Of a stretch of DNA of 7,320 bases, positions 1 to 6,303 are shown piece by piece. Position numbers and translations under genes: made by a program. The stretch is from Propionibacteriales bacterium (GTDB lineage Bacteria; Actinomycetota; Actinomycetes; Propionibacteriales; Propionibacteriaceae). The notes below the pieces were generated by a model that searched no databases, was not told the DNA's origin, and saw nothing but the letters and a program-made list of their open reading frames with translations. How positions within the stretch are numbered: position 1 is the first letter of the stretch; every line of letters starts with the position of its first letter. The stretch is from NCBI GenBank assembly GCA_017882655.1, contig JADGPB010000108.1, positions 1-7,320 on the forward strand, in the 5' to 3' direction.

Positions 1-14
1 TGATAACGATTTCA
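1..14. promoter_or_regulatory. LacI-family operator-like site O1
   Basis: The sequence TGATAACGATTTCA is an imperfect palindrome centred on CpG, with five of seven base pairs symmetric. It fits the general LacI-family operator form TGAnAnCGnTnTCA. Its centre (7.5) lies 64 bp before the centre of O2, about six helical turns, and it sits upstream of the -35 box. It could be an auxiliary operator for looping, or it could belong to a gene beyond the left edge of the window. The assignment to the regulator encoded at 5265-6254 is inferred. Confidence 0.55.
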
Positions 15-32
15 TATCTCTGCCTGTGCGGG

Positions 33-63
33 TTGACAGGCCCAGTCCCCATGCGTTTATCAT
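33..63 (+). promoter_or_regulatory. Sigma-70-type promoter of the operon
   Basis: A perfect TTGACA lies at 33-38. Two candidate -10 hexamers follow: TTTATC at 56-61 (17-bp spacer) and TATCAT at 58-63 (19-bp spacer, better match to TAnnnT). Either would start transcription near 67-72, inside operator O2, leaving a leader of about 60 nt before the GTG at 129. No other convincing promoter was seen in the window, so the six genes are probably one transcript. The transcription start is inferred. Confidence 0.6.
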
Positions 64-64
64 C

Positions 65-78
65 TGAAATCGATTTCG
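65..78. promoter_or_regulatory. LacI-family operator-like site O2 over the transcription start
   Basis: This site contains the perfect 12-bp palindrome GAAATCGATTTC (66-77) with a central CpG, the hallmark of operators bound by LacI-family proteins whose hinge helix inserts a leucine at the central step. It lies immediately after the -10 region and probably covers the transcription start, so a bound repressor would block RNA polymerase. It is the most symmetric of the three sites and hence the best candidate for the main operator. The cognate regulator is probably the one encoded at 5265-6254. Confidence 0.7.
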
Positions 79-80
79 TG

Positions 81-94
81 TGAAATCGATTACC
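81..94. promoter_or_regulatory. LacI-family operator-like site O3
   Basis: TGAAATCGATTACC repeats the first 11 bases of O2 exactly (65-75 and 81-91, period 16 bp). Five of its seven pairs are symmetric around a central CpG. It lies in the early transcribed region just after O2. The 16-bp centre spacing is about 1.5 helical turns, which would place dimers on O2 and O3 on opposite faces of the DNA. It could be a second site for the operon's own regulator, or a site for another LacI-family protein. Confidence 0.6.
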
Positions 95-99
95 TACAC

Positions 100-115
100 C
101 GGGCAACGCAGCCCG
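100..115 (+). other. Short leader hairpin next to the first Shine-Dalgarno
   Basis: CGGGC (100-104) pairs perfectly with GCCCG (111-115) around a six-base loop. The stem is only five base pairs but all G-C, and its last base is the first base of the purine-rich ribosome binding site. It may tune access to that site or simply protect the 5' leader. No riboswitch architecture was recognised. The pairing is seen in the sequence; any role is inference. Confidence 0.35.
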
Positions 116-123
116 AGGGGAGG
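115..123 (+). promoter_or_regulatory. Ribosome binding site deciding the GTG start at 129
   Basis: GAGGGGAGG ends five bases before the GTG at 129. A second in-frame GTG at 135 would have an 11-base gap, so 129 is preferred. Confidence 0.75.
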
Positions 124-128
124 CAACG

Positions 129-1700
129 GTGCCAGTGTCAGCGATTGACCCGACAGTGGGACAGCACGACCCGAACCTGCTGCTGCAGGCCGAAGGGGTC
201 ACGAAGTCGTTCCCAGGCGTCAAGGCTCTATCGGGGATGCGGCTCGATCTGCGCAAGGGCGAAGTGCTCGCACTCGTCGGCGAGAACGGGGCCGGCAAGT
301 CGACCTTGATGAAGCTGCTGACGGGCATCTACGCGATGGAGGAGGGCCAGTTCTGGCTCGAGGGCAAGCCCCTGTCGGTCAAGAACCCGAAGGAGGCTCA
401 GGAGCTCGGTCTGGCAATCATCCACCAGGAGTTCAACCTGATGCCTGACCTCACCGTCGCCCAGAACATCTTCATCGGCCGCGAACCGCTGACCGGCGGC
501 TTCTTCACCAAGCCGAAGGCTCTCGAGGCCAAGGCGAAGGAGCTGGTCGACCGGCTCGGGCTCCGGCTCGACCCGAGGGCGAAGGTCGGCTCGCTCACGG
601 TCGCCAAGCAGCAGATGGTCGAGATCGCCAAGGCCCTGTCGTACAACGCCCGCGTCCTCATCATGGACGAGCCCACGGCAGCGCTGAACGAGGCCGAGGT
701 CGAGACGCTGCACGACCTCATCCGCCGCTTCATCACCCCGGAGACGGGCGTCGTGTACATCTCGCACCGCATGCCGGAGCTCAAGCGCATCGCGGACCGG
801 GTCACGGTGATCCGAGACGGTGAGTACATCGACACGCTGAACATGGCCGAGGCCACCATCGAGCAGGTGATCTCGCGGATGGTCGGCCGAGCCATTGACA
901 CGGGTGCGCGGCCCGTGAACGTACGCTCCGACCGCCCTGTTCTCATGACCGTGGAGAACCTCTCCACCAAGGAACTCCTCTCCGACGTCAGCTTCGAGCT
1001 GCGCGAGGGCGAGATCCTCGGGTTCGCGGGACTCATGGGCGCCGGCCGCACAGAAGTCGCGCGGGCCATCGTCGGTGCGGACCCCCGTACGTCCGGGACC
1101 ATTCGTCTGCGCGGTCGGGTCGTCAACCCGCACAACGCGGCCGATGCAGCCAAGGTCGGTATCGGCTACCTGTCGGAGGACCGGAAACGGTACGGGCTGA
1201 TGCTCGGACAGTCCGTCGCGAGCAACATCGCGATCTCGTCACTGGCCGACAAGTTCTCAAGCGGCGGCTTCATCAAGGAGAAGGAGATCGCCAAGGCGGC
1301 CAGTGAGCAGCGTGGCAACCTGCGGATCAAGACCCCGAGCATCGCCCAGATCGCCAAGAACCTGTCCGGCGGCAACCAGCAGAAGGTCGTCATCGGCCGG
1401 TGGCTGGTCAAGGACTGCGACGTCCTCATCTTCGACGAGCCGACACGAGGCATCGACGTCGGCGCCAAGGAGGAGATCTACCACCTGCTCAACCGGCTCG
1501 CCGCAGAAGGCAAGTCGATCATCATGATCAGCTCCGAGCTGCCCGAGGTGCTTCGGCTCAGCCATCGCATCGTCGTCATGAGCGAAGGCCGGGTCACTGG
1601 CACCTTCACCGCTGAGGAAGCAACCCAGGAACTGATCATGGCACTCGCCACTCACCAGGACGCCGACGTCCCGGCAGCAGACCAGGAGGACCACAGATGA
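129..1700 (+). CDS. Sugar ABC transporter ATPase, RbsA/MglA type
   Basis: This 523-residue protein is a tandem ATPase that energises import of a monosaccharide through the permease encoded next to it. It acts at the cytoplasmic face of the membrane. The first nucleotide-binding domain has Walker A GENGAGKST (51-59), a Q-loop with Q100, the LTVAKQQ signature (156-162), Walker B with DEPTAAL (180-186) and the switch His213. The second has the degenerate Walker A GLMGAGRTE (301-309, Arg307 replacing Lys), an intact LSGGNQQK signature (412-419), Walker B with DEPTRGID (436-443), and Ser in place of the switch histidine (ISSE, 467-470). This asymmetry is normal for the RbsA/MglA/XylG family, as is the length. 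The GTG start follows a strong ribosome binding site. Its stop overlaps the permease start (ATGA), indicating translational coupling. Family assignment is firm; the sugar is unknown. Confidence 0.95.
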   Translation: MPVSAIDPTVGQHDPNLLLQAEGVTKSFPGVKALSGMRLDLRKGEVLALVGENGAGKSTLMKLLTGIYAMEEGQFWLEGKPLSVKNPKEAQELGLAIIHQEFNLMPDLTVAQNIFIGREPLTGGFFTKPKALEAKAKELVDRLGLRLDPRAKVGSLTVAKQQMVEIAKALSYNARVLIMDEPTAALNEAEVETLHDLIRRFITPETGVVYISHRMPELKRIADRVTVIRDGEYIDTLNMAEATIEQVISRMVGRAIDTGARPVNVRSDRPVLMTVENLSTKELLSDVSFELREGEILGFAGLMGAGRTEVARAIVGADPRTSGTIRLRGRVVNPHNAADAAKVGIGYLSEDRKRYGLMLGQSVASNIAISSLADKFSSGGFIKEKEIAKAASEQRGNLRIKTPSIAQIAKNLSGGNQQKVVIGRWLVKDCDVLIFDEPTRGIDVGAKEEIYHLLNRLAAEGKSIIMISSELPEVLRLSHRIVVMSEGRVTGTFTAEEATQELIMALATHQDADVPAADQEDHR

Positions 1701-2707
1701 CGCAACCGACCCCGTCAGTCGCCACTTCGACAGTTGCAGCCGTGGAGGCGGGCGCCTCTTCGATGCTCCGTCGGTCGCTTCAGCAGCTGCTGGCCTTCGC
1801 AGGGCTGATCGGGATCTTCATCGTGTTCGCCATCGCGTCGCCAGCGGTCTTCCCGACCTACACGAACGTCATCCAGATCCTGTTCTCCGCCGTGGTGATC
1901 GGCCTTCTGTCGTTGGGCGCCACCCTCGTCATCATCACCGGCGGCATCGACCTGTCCGTCGGTACCGGCATGGCGCTGTGCGCGGTGATGTCGGCGACGT
2001 TCATCGTGGACTGGCACATCCCGGTGCTTCTCGGCGTCATCATGGCTCTCCTTTTCGGTGGCCTGATCGGCCTGGTCAACGGGTTCAACGTCGCCTTCCT
2101 GAAGCTGCCGCCGTTCATCGCCACGCTCGCCATGATGATGGTCGCCTCCGGTCTGGCCCTGGTCGTGTCGAACAAGCGACCGATCTACTTCGACCAGAGC
2201 AGCGGCTACGCGCACCTCTCCACCGGCTCCTTGATCCCAGGCGTCGAGTTCCCCAACGCGATCATCATCTACGCCGTGGCTGCAATCGTCGCCGGCGTCC
2301 TGCTCAACAAGACGCTGCTCGGCCGCTACGACCTGGCCATCGGCAGCAACGTGGAAGCGACCGCCTTGTCCGGCGTCAACGTGCGCAAGTGGATGGTCAT
2401 CATCTACGCCGTCGCTGGGCTGTTCACGGGCCTTGCAGGAGTCATGATCTCGGCGCGGCTGGGTTCCGCCCAGCCGGCGACGGGGGCCGGGTACGAGCTG
2501 TACGCCATCGCCGCGGTCGTCATCGGTGGCACGTCGCTGGCCGGTGGCCGCGGCTCGATGCTCGGCACGATCATCGGTTCGCTCATCATCGCCGTCATCA
2601 ACAACGGTCTGCAGATCATCTCGGTGCCGCAGGAATGGCAGAACGTCATCCTCGGTGTGGTGATCCTGCTCGCCGTGTTCGCCGACCAGTTCCGCACCCG
2701 GACCTGA
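1697..2707 (+). CDS. Sugar ABC transporter permease, RbsC type
   Basis: This 336-residue membrane protein forms the channel for the sugar, presumably as a homodimer in the usual family arrangement. After a polar N-terminus of about 30 residues it has a string of hydrophobic segments, roughly at 31-50, 58-81, 108-128, 137-158, 187-204, 233-252, 288-308 and 316-328, with less clear ones near 90-103 and 268-280. Family landmarks are TGGIDLSVG (81-89) and the cytoplasmic loop-containing block GYELYAIAAVVIGGTSLAGG (265-284), which resembles the ATPase-docking region of RbsC-like permeases. The length is typical. The ATG overlaps the ATPase stop by 4 nt, and AGGAGG (1684-1689) lies seven bases before it. 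Position between ATPase and binding protein matches the classical rbsA-rbsC-rbsB order. Substrate is not determined; ribose should not be assumed from the family name. Confidence 0.94.
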   Translation: MTQPTPSVATSTVAAVEAGASSMLRRSLQQLLAFAGLIGIFIVFAIASPAVFPTYTNVIQILFSAVVIGLLSLGATLVIITGGIDLSVGTGMALCAVMSATFIVDWHIPVLLGVIMALLFGGLIGLVNGFNVAFLKLPPFIATLAMMMVASGLALVVSNKRPIYFDQSSGYAHLSTGSLIPGVEFPNAIIIYAVAAIVAGVLLNKTLLGRYDLAIGSNVEATALSGVNVRKWMVIIYAVAGLFTGLAGVMISARLGSAQPATGAGYELYAIAAVVIGGTSLAGGRGSMLGTIIGSLIIAVINNGLQIISVPQEWQNVILGVVILLAVFADQFRTRT

Positions 2708-2738
2708 TCACACGTCTTACCTCCTCTCAACTCACCAC

Positions 2739-2747
2739 AAGGAAGGA
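2739..2747 (+). promoter_or_regulatory. Ribosome binding site of the binding-protein gene
   Basis: AAGGAAGGA ends five bases before the ATG at 2753, in a 45-bp gap with no recognisable promoter. A strong site here suits the higher amounts of binding protein that ABC importers usually need. Confidence 0.65.
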
Positions 2748-2752
2748 AAACC

Positions 2753-3736
2753 ATGCGTCAGTTCACGACCAAGGCGCTCGTTCTCGTTGCCGCGACAGCA
2801 TTGTCGCTGACGGCAGCGTGCTCGAGCTCCACGGCCACCCCCGGGTCATCGGGGTCGGCGGCCGGTGGCCAGAAGTACATCGCGATCATCTCCAAGGGCT
2901 TCCAGCACCAGTTCTGGCAGGCCGTGAAGAAGGGCGCCGACGACGAGGCCGCCAAGGAAGGCGTCAAGGTCACGTTCGAGGGCCCCGCGAGCGAGTCCGA
3001 GGTCGAGGCTCAGCTCACCATGCTGGAGAACGCCATCGCCAAGAAGCCCGACGCCATCGCGTTCGCCGCCCTTGACACGAAGGCCGCCTCCGGCGCGCTC
3101 GACAAGATCAAGGCGCAGAACATCCCGCTCGTCGCGTTCGACTCCGGTGTCGACTCCGACGCTCCCTTGACCACCGTCGCCACGGACAACATCGCCGCGG
3201 CGGGCGAGGCCGCCAAGCACATGTGCCAGCTCATCGGCAACGCGGGCAAGGTCGGCGTCATCGTTCACGACCAGACCTCACGTACAGGTATCGACCGTCG
3301 TGACGGGTTCCTCAAGGGCATGAAGGACACCTGCCCGAACGCGACCGTGCTGCCCGTGCAGTACGGCGCCGGCGACCAGGCCAAGTCGGCTGACATCGCC
3401 AAGTCGATCATCCAGGCCAACCCGGACATCAAGGGCTTCTTCGGCGCCAACGAAGGCTCGGCCGTCGGTGTCGTCAAGGCTGTCCAGGAGCTCAACAAGA
3501 CCGGTCTGGCTGTCATCGGCTTCGACTCCGGCAAGGCTCAGAAGGATGCCATCACCGCGGGCATCATGTCCGGCGCTGTCACGCAGGACCCGATCGGCAT
3601 GGGTGCCGCCACAGTGAAGGCTGCTGTCGACGCCATCAACAAGAAGTCGGTGGATAAGAAGATCAGCAGCGGTTACTACTGGTTCGACAAGACAAACATG
3701 GCCGATCCCAAGATCGCAGCCGTCCTGTACGACTGA
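2753..3736 (+). CDS. Sugar-binding lipoprotein of ABC importer, RbsB type
   Basis: This 327-residue protein captures the sugar outside the membrane and delivers it to the permease. It begins with a lipoprotein signal peptide: Lys7, a hydrophobic stretch (8-22) and the lipobox TAAC ending in Cys23, followed by a Ser/Thr/Gly linker to about residue 40. This is the expected anchor in a Gram-positive cell. The rest is a type 1 periplasmic binding fold: aromatic residues F50, F54 and W55 after the first strand, Asp130 in IPLVAFDSG, N233 in GANEG, D258 in VIGFDSG, and Q278 in GAVTQDP. By alignment from memory these match the E. coli RbsB ligand residues D89, N190, D215 and Q235. That pattern supports a pyranose or furanose monosaccharide but does not say which. 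It lies between the permease gene and the kinase gene, and a hairpin follows its stop codon. Confidence 0.93.
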   Translation: MRQFTTKALVLVAATALSLTAACSSSTATPGSSGSAAGGQKYIAIISKGFQHQFWQAVKKGADDEAAKEGVKVTFEGPASESEVEAQLTMLENAIAKKPDAIAFAALDTKAASGALDKIKAQNIPLVAFDSGVDSDAPLTTVATDNIAAAGEAAKHMCQLIGNAGKVGVIVHDQTSRTGIDRRDGFLKGMKDTCPNATVLPVQYGAGDQAKSADIAKSIIQANPDIKGFFGANEGSAVGVVKAVQELNKTGLAVIGFDSGKAQKDAITAGIMSGAVTQDPIGMGAATVKAAVDAINKKSVDKKISSGYYWFDKTNMADPKIAAVLYD

Positions 3737-3746
3737 TCGACCACAC

Positions 3747-3777
3747 GGTGGGGTGGACTCGCTGAGCTCACCCCACC
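3747..3777 (+). terminator. Hairpin after binding-protein gene (attenuator or RNA 3'-end stabiliser)
   Basis: GGTGGGGTG (3747-3755) pairs perfectly with CACCCCACC (3769-3777), nine base pairs. The 13-nt loop can fold further, with CTC (3758-3760) pairing to GAG (3764-3766). No run of T follows, so it is not a classical intrinsic terminator; the kinase ribosome binding site begins nine bases later. In binding-protein-dependent operons such a structure commonly limits read-through or protects the upstream message, keeping binding-protein levels above those of the enzymes. That role is inferred here. Confidence 0.55.
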
Positions 3778-3795
3778 ACCGACCTGGAGGCTGAC

Positions 3796-5268
3796 GTGCT
3801 GATCGCTCATGACCTGGGAACCTCAGGTGACAAGGCATCGCTGCACGCGCTCGACGGAACAGTGCTCGGCTCGGCCACCGTGTCGTACGCCACCGCGTAC
3901 GGCACGAGGGCCGAGGCCGAGCAGAACCCTGAGGATTGGTGGCGGGCGGTCTGCGAGGCCACCCGCCATCTCCTTGCTGATACCGGGACGTCCCCGTCTG
4001 CCGTTACCGGCATCTGCGTCGGCGGCACGATGATGGCTGTCGTCCTCGTCGATCACACCGGAGGTCCGCTGCGGCCCGCGATGATCTGGGCCGACCAACG
4101 CGCTGCCGCTGAAGCCGAAGAGCTCGGCGCCGCGTTCGGTGATGACGAGGCCTATCGGATCACCGGCAACCGGCTTGCCGCCACGTACAACGTCCCTAAG
4201 CTCATGTGGCTGCAACGCCACGAACCCGACGTCGTGGCCCGCGCCTACCGCGCGATCGGCCACAAGGACTACGTCAACGCCCGTCTCACGGGCATCATCG
4301 CGACGGACACCACCGACGCCTCGTCCACGGCTGCGTACGACCTGGCCGCAGGCAGCTGGTCCGACGAGGTGATCACCGCCAGCGGCGTCGACTCCCGTCT
4401 CTTCCCCCTGGTCGTCGAGAGCACGCGGGTGCTCGGTCCGCTCACCCGCGCCGCAGCCGAGGAGCTCGGCCTGACGACCGCCACGGTGGTCGTCGCCGGT
4501 GGCGGGGACGGGCCGATGGCGGCCGCGGGCGCAGGCTGCGTCCTCCCTGACACGCCTGGCTACGTCTGCCTCGGCACGTCGGCCTGGTACTCGCGGACGA
4601 CCGTACGGCCGGTGCTCGATCCGCTCCGTCGCTCGTTCACCCTGGGCCATGTCGTACCCGGTGCGTTCGTCCCGACCGCGACGACCCAGGCAGGCGCCGG
4701 AACACTCGAGTGGCTGCGCGACGCTATCGCGCCCGGCGCGTCCGTGGCCGATCTGGTGGCTGAGGGCCTCGCGGCCGAGGCCGCATCGACGGGCCTCTTC
4801 TTCCTGCCATACCTCACCGGGGAACGGACCCCGTGGTGGAACCCGCTCGCCACCGGCGTCATGGCCGGGCTGCGCCGCCACCACGGCCGAGCCGAGATGG
4901 TCCGCGCGACGCTCGAGGGCGTGGCCTTCGGGCTCGCCCTGTGCATGGAACCACTCGTGCTGCCCGACGAGCCCGTTGACGTCGTGGGAGGGGGAGCGGC
5001 CAGCGACGGCTGGCTCCAGCTGTTCGCCGACATCTGGGCCCGTCCCGTACGGCGCCGCTCCGTCACCGCGGGCGCCACCAGCCTCGGTGTCGCAATCACT
5101 GGCCTTGTGGGTCTGGGCAAGCTGGAGTTCTCCGCGGCGCCCGGCCTGTCCACGGTCGAGCGCGAGGTGGTGCCGTCGTCTCGCGTCGACGAGTACCAGG
5201 ATCACAAGGAGCGCTTCGTGGCTGCGTACCTCGCGGCGGCGCCCTGGTTCGAGGGGGCGTCGGCGTGA
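3796..5268 (+). CDS. FGGY-family carbohydrate kinase, xylulokinase-like
   Basis: This 490-residue cytoplasmic enzyme should phosphorylate a sugar, most likely the ketose made by the isomerase encoded downstream, using ATP. It spans the two actin-like domains of FGGY kinases and lines up with E. coli XylB over most of its length. Landmarks are the phosphate loop DLGTSGDK (6-13), WADQR (98-102), the VPKLMWLQRHEP stretch (133-144), KDY (157-159), the AGGGDGP block with catalytic-base candidate D238, CLGTS (258-262), FLPYLTGERTP (336-346), and the adenosine-site GGGAASDGW (398-406). Where XylB has a Gln-Met-His substrate motif, this protein has Thr78-Met79-Met80, so xylulose may not be its substrate. 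The GTG start lies five bases after GGAGG (3786-3790). The stop overlaps the regulator start. Kinase function is secure; substrate is open (ribulose, fuculose, xylulose or another ketose). Confidence 0.9.
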   Translation: MLIAHDLGTSGDKASLHALDGTVLGSATVSYATAYGTRAEAEQNPEDWWRAVCEATRHLLADTGTSPSAVTGICVGGTMMAVVLVDHTGGPLRPAMIWADQRAAAEAEELGAAFGDDEAYRITGNRLAATYNVPKLMWLQRHEPDVVARAYRAIGHKDYVNARLTGIIATDTTDASSTAAYDLAAGSWSDEVITASGVDSRLFPLVVESTRVLGPLTRAAAEELGLTTATVVVAGGGDGPMAAAGAGCVLPDTPGYVCLGTSAWYSRTTVRPVLDPLRRSFTLGHVVPGAFVPTATTQAGAGTLEWLRDAIAPGASVADLVAEGLAAEAASTGLFFLPYLTGERTPWWNPLATGVMAGLRRHHGRAEMVRATLEGVAFGLALCMEPLVLPDEPVDVVGGGAASDGWLQLFADIWARPVRRRSVTAGATSLGVAITGLVGLGKLEFSAAPGLSTVEREVVPSSRVDEYQDHKERFVAAYLAAAPWFEGASA

Positions 5269-6254
5269 CGACCATCTACGACGTGGCTGAACGCGCCGGT
5301 GTGAGCACGGCCACGGTGTCCCGTGTGTTCAACGGGACGAGAGTCTCGGCGGCGAAGGCTGCGGCCGTACGCGACGCGGCCGCATTCCTCGGATTCGTCC
5401 CGAACGGCAACGCGCGCCGGCTGCGGATGGGGTCGTCCCAGATCATCGCCGTCCTGATCCCCGACATCGAGAACCCCTTCTTCACGGCCTTGACGCGAGG
5501 CGTCACCGACATCGCCCGCGCGGCCGGCTACTCGGTCATGCTCGGCAACACCGACGAGAGCGCTGAGCTCGAGGCAGAGCTCGTGGCGGCCGCTGTGAGC
5601 GACTCGGTCGCCGGCATCATCGTGGCTCCCACGACCGACTCGGCTGACTACACGCTCCCGTTGACGCGCGGCGTGCCTGTCGTCGCCGTCGACCGCGACG
5701 CGCCACTCAGCAACATCGATGTCGTCATCGCGGACAACGTCGACGGGGCCCGGCAGGCCATGAAGAGGCTGAAGGCCCTCGGGTTCACCCGGATCGCGTG
5801 CATCTCGGGACCGGCGCACGTGATGACGGCGGACCGCCGCGCTGAGGGCTGGGCGTTGGAATGGCAGGACCAGCACGGATCGCCGCCACCCGACGAGCTG
5901 TGCCTGCGAGTCGCGTACAGCATCGAGGGCGGTCGTGTGGCTACGCAGTCCCTGCTGCATCTCCCGGAGCCGCCCGACGCCATCTTGGCGGCGAACAACC
6001 GCATCGCCGTCGGAACGATCCGACATCTGTTGAGCGTCGGCCGGGATCTCACGGAGTTTGGGGTGGCGTCACTCGCAGAGCTTCCGCTGATCCTGTTCGA
6101 GCCACCCAACCTGGTGGTCCTGCCCCAGCCGGCGCGTCGACTCGGCACCCTTGCCGCGCAGCTGCTGCTGGAGCGGATCAACGGGTCGACCGAACCGCCC
6201 CGGACGGTGATCGTCCCCAGCGAGGGCTCCGAGACTCTGGCGTCGAGCTGGTAG
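5265..6254 (+). CDS. LacI-family transcriptional regulator
   Basis: This 329-residue protein is probably the sugar-responsive repressor of the operon. The N-terminal helix-turn-helix (about 2-24) reads TIYDVAERAGVSTATVSRVF, followed by a hinge helix NGNARRLR (47-54) with Leu53 in the position that inserts into the central CpG of operators. The rest is a type 1 binding-protein-like effector domain (about 58-329), including IPDIENPFF (65-73), SGPAHVMTADRR (181-192) and a C-terminal VVLPQPARRLG (284-294). The usual GFDD motif before that block is replaced by GVASLAELP (266-274), so the effector contact normally made by that aspartate is missing. Recognition-helix residues Thr15-Ala16 are compatible with the TGAAA-type operators at 65-94. 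The GTG start overlaps the kinase stop (GTGA), with GAGGGGG at 5251-5257. Being inside the operon, it is probably autoregulated. Family is firm; target and ligand are inferred. Confidence 0.92.
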   Translation: MTTIYDVAERAGVSTATVSRVFNGTRVSAAKAAAVRDAAAFLGFVPNGNARRLRMGSSQIIAVLIPDIENPFFTALTRGVTDIARAAGYSVMLGNTDESAELEAELVAAAVSDSVAGIIVAPTTDSADYTLPLTRGVPVVAVDRDAPLSNIDVVIADNVDGARQAMKRLKALGFTRIACISGPAHVMTADRRAEGWALEWQDQHGSPPPDELCLRVAYSIEGGRVATQSLLHLPEPPDAILAANNRIAVGTIRHLLSVGRDLTEFGVASLAELPLILFEPPNLVVLPQPARRLGTLAAQLLLERINGSTEPPRTVIVPSEGSETLASSW

Positions 6255-6289
6255 CAGCCGGCACCACAAGACTGAAGAAGAACGATGAC

Positions 6290-6295
6290 AAGGAG
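6290..6295 (+). promoter_or_regulatory. Ribosome binding site of the isomerase-like gene
   Basis: AAGGAG lies eight bases before the ATG at 6304. It favours that ATG over the in-frame GTG at 6295, which overlaps the site itself. The 49-bp gap after the regulator shows no promoter, operator or terminator. Confidence 0.65.
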
Positions 6296-6303
6296 TGTTC
6301 CCG

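Noticed and set aside
301..1700. Degenerate second nucleotide-binding site of the ATPase, considered as a sign of a broken gene
   Set aside because: Lys-to-Arg in the second Walker A and Ser in place of the switch His are normal for RbsA/MglA-type proteins, and the frame is intact.
2708..2752. Possible separate promoter for the binding-protein gene
   Set aside because: The 45-bp gap contains a pyrimidine-rich stretch and a ribosome binding site but no convincing -35/-10 pair or operator.
1978..3075. Plus-strand open frame of 365 codons spanning the permease/binding-protein boundary
   Set aside because: It is out of frame with two well-supported genes, and its translation is mostly Arg, His, Gly and Pro, as expected for a shifted frame of GC-rich coding DNA.
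3823..5205. Long open frame of 460 codons on the minus strand opposite the kinase gene
   Set aside because: It is antisense to a clear FGGY kinase, its translation is low-complexity and rich in Arg, Gly and Asp with no recognisable domain, and it fits the stop-poor antisense frames typical of GC-rich genes. The same applies to the minus-strand frames at 228-1133, 3278-3838, 5202-6026 and 6178-7137.
5318..5338. Inverted repeat GTCCCGT / ACGGGAC with a 7-nt spacer inside the regulator gene, considered as an intragenic operator
   Set aside because: It encodes the conserved recognition helix and following turn, has an odd centre rather than a CpG centre, and does not resemble the sites at 1-94. 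Small hairpins like this are common in GC-rich coding sequence.
6295..6303. Alternative in-frame GTG start for the isomerase-like protein
   Set aside because: The GTG overlaps the best ribosome binding site (AAGGAG, 6290-6295), so the ATG at 6304 with eight-base spacing is far more likely.
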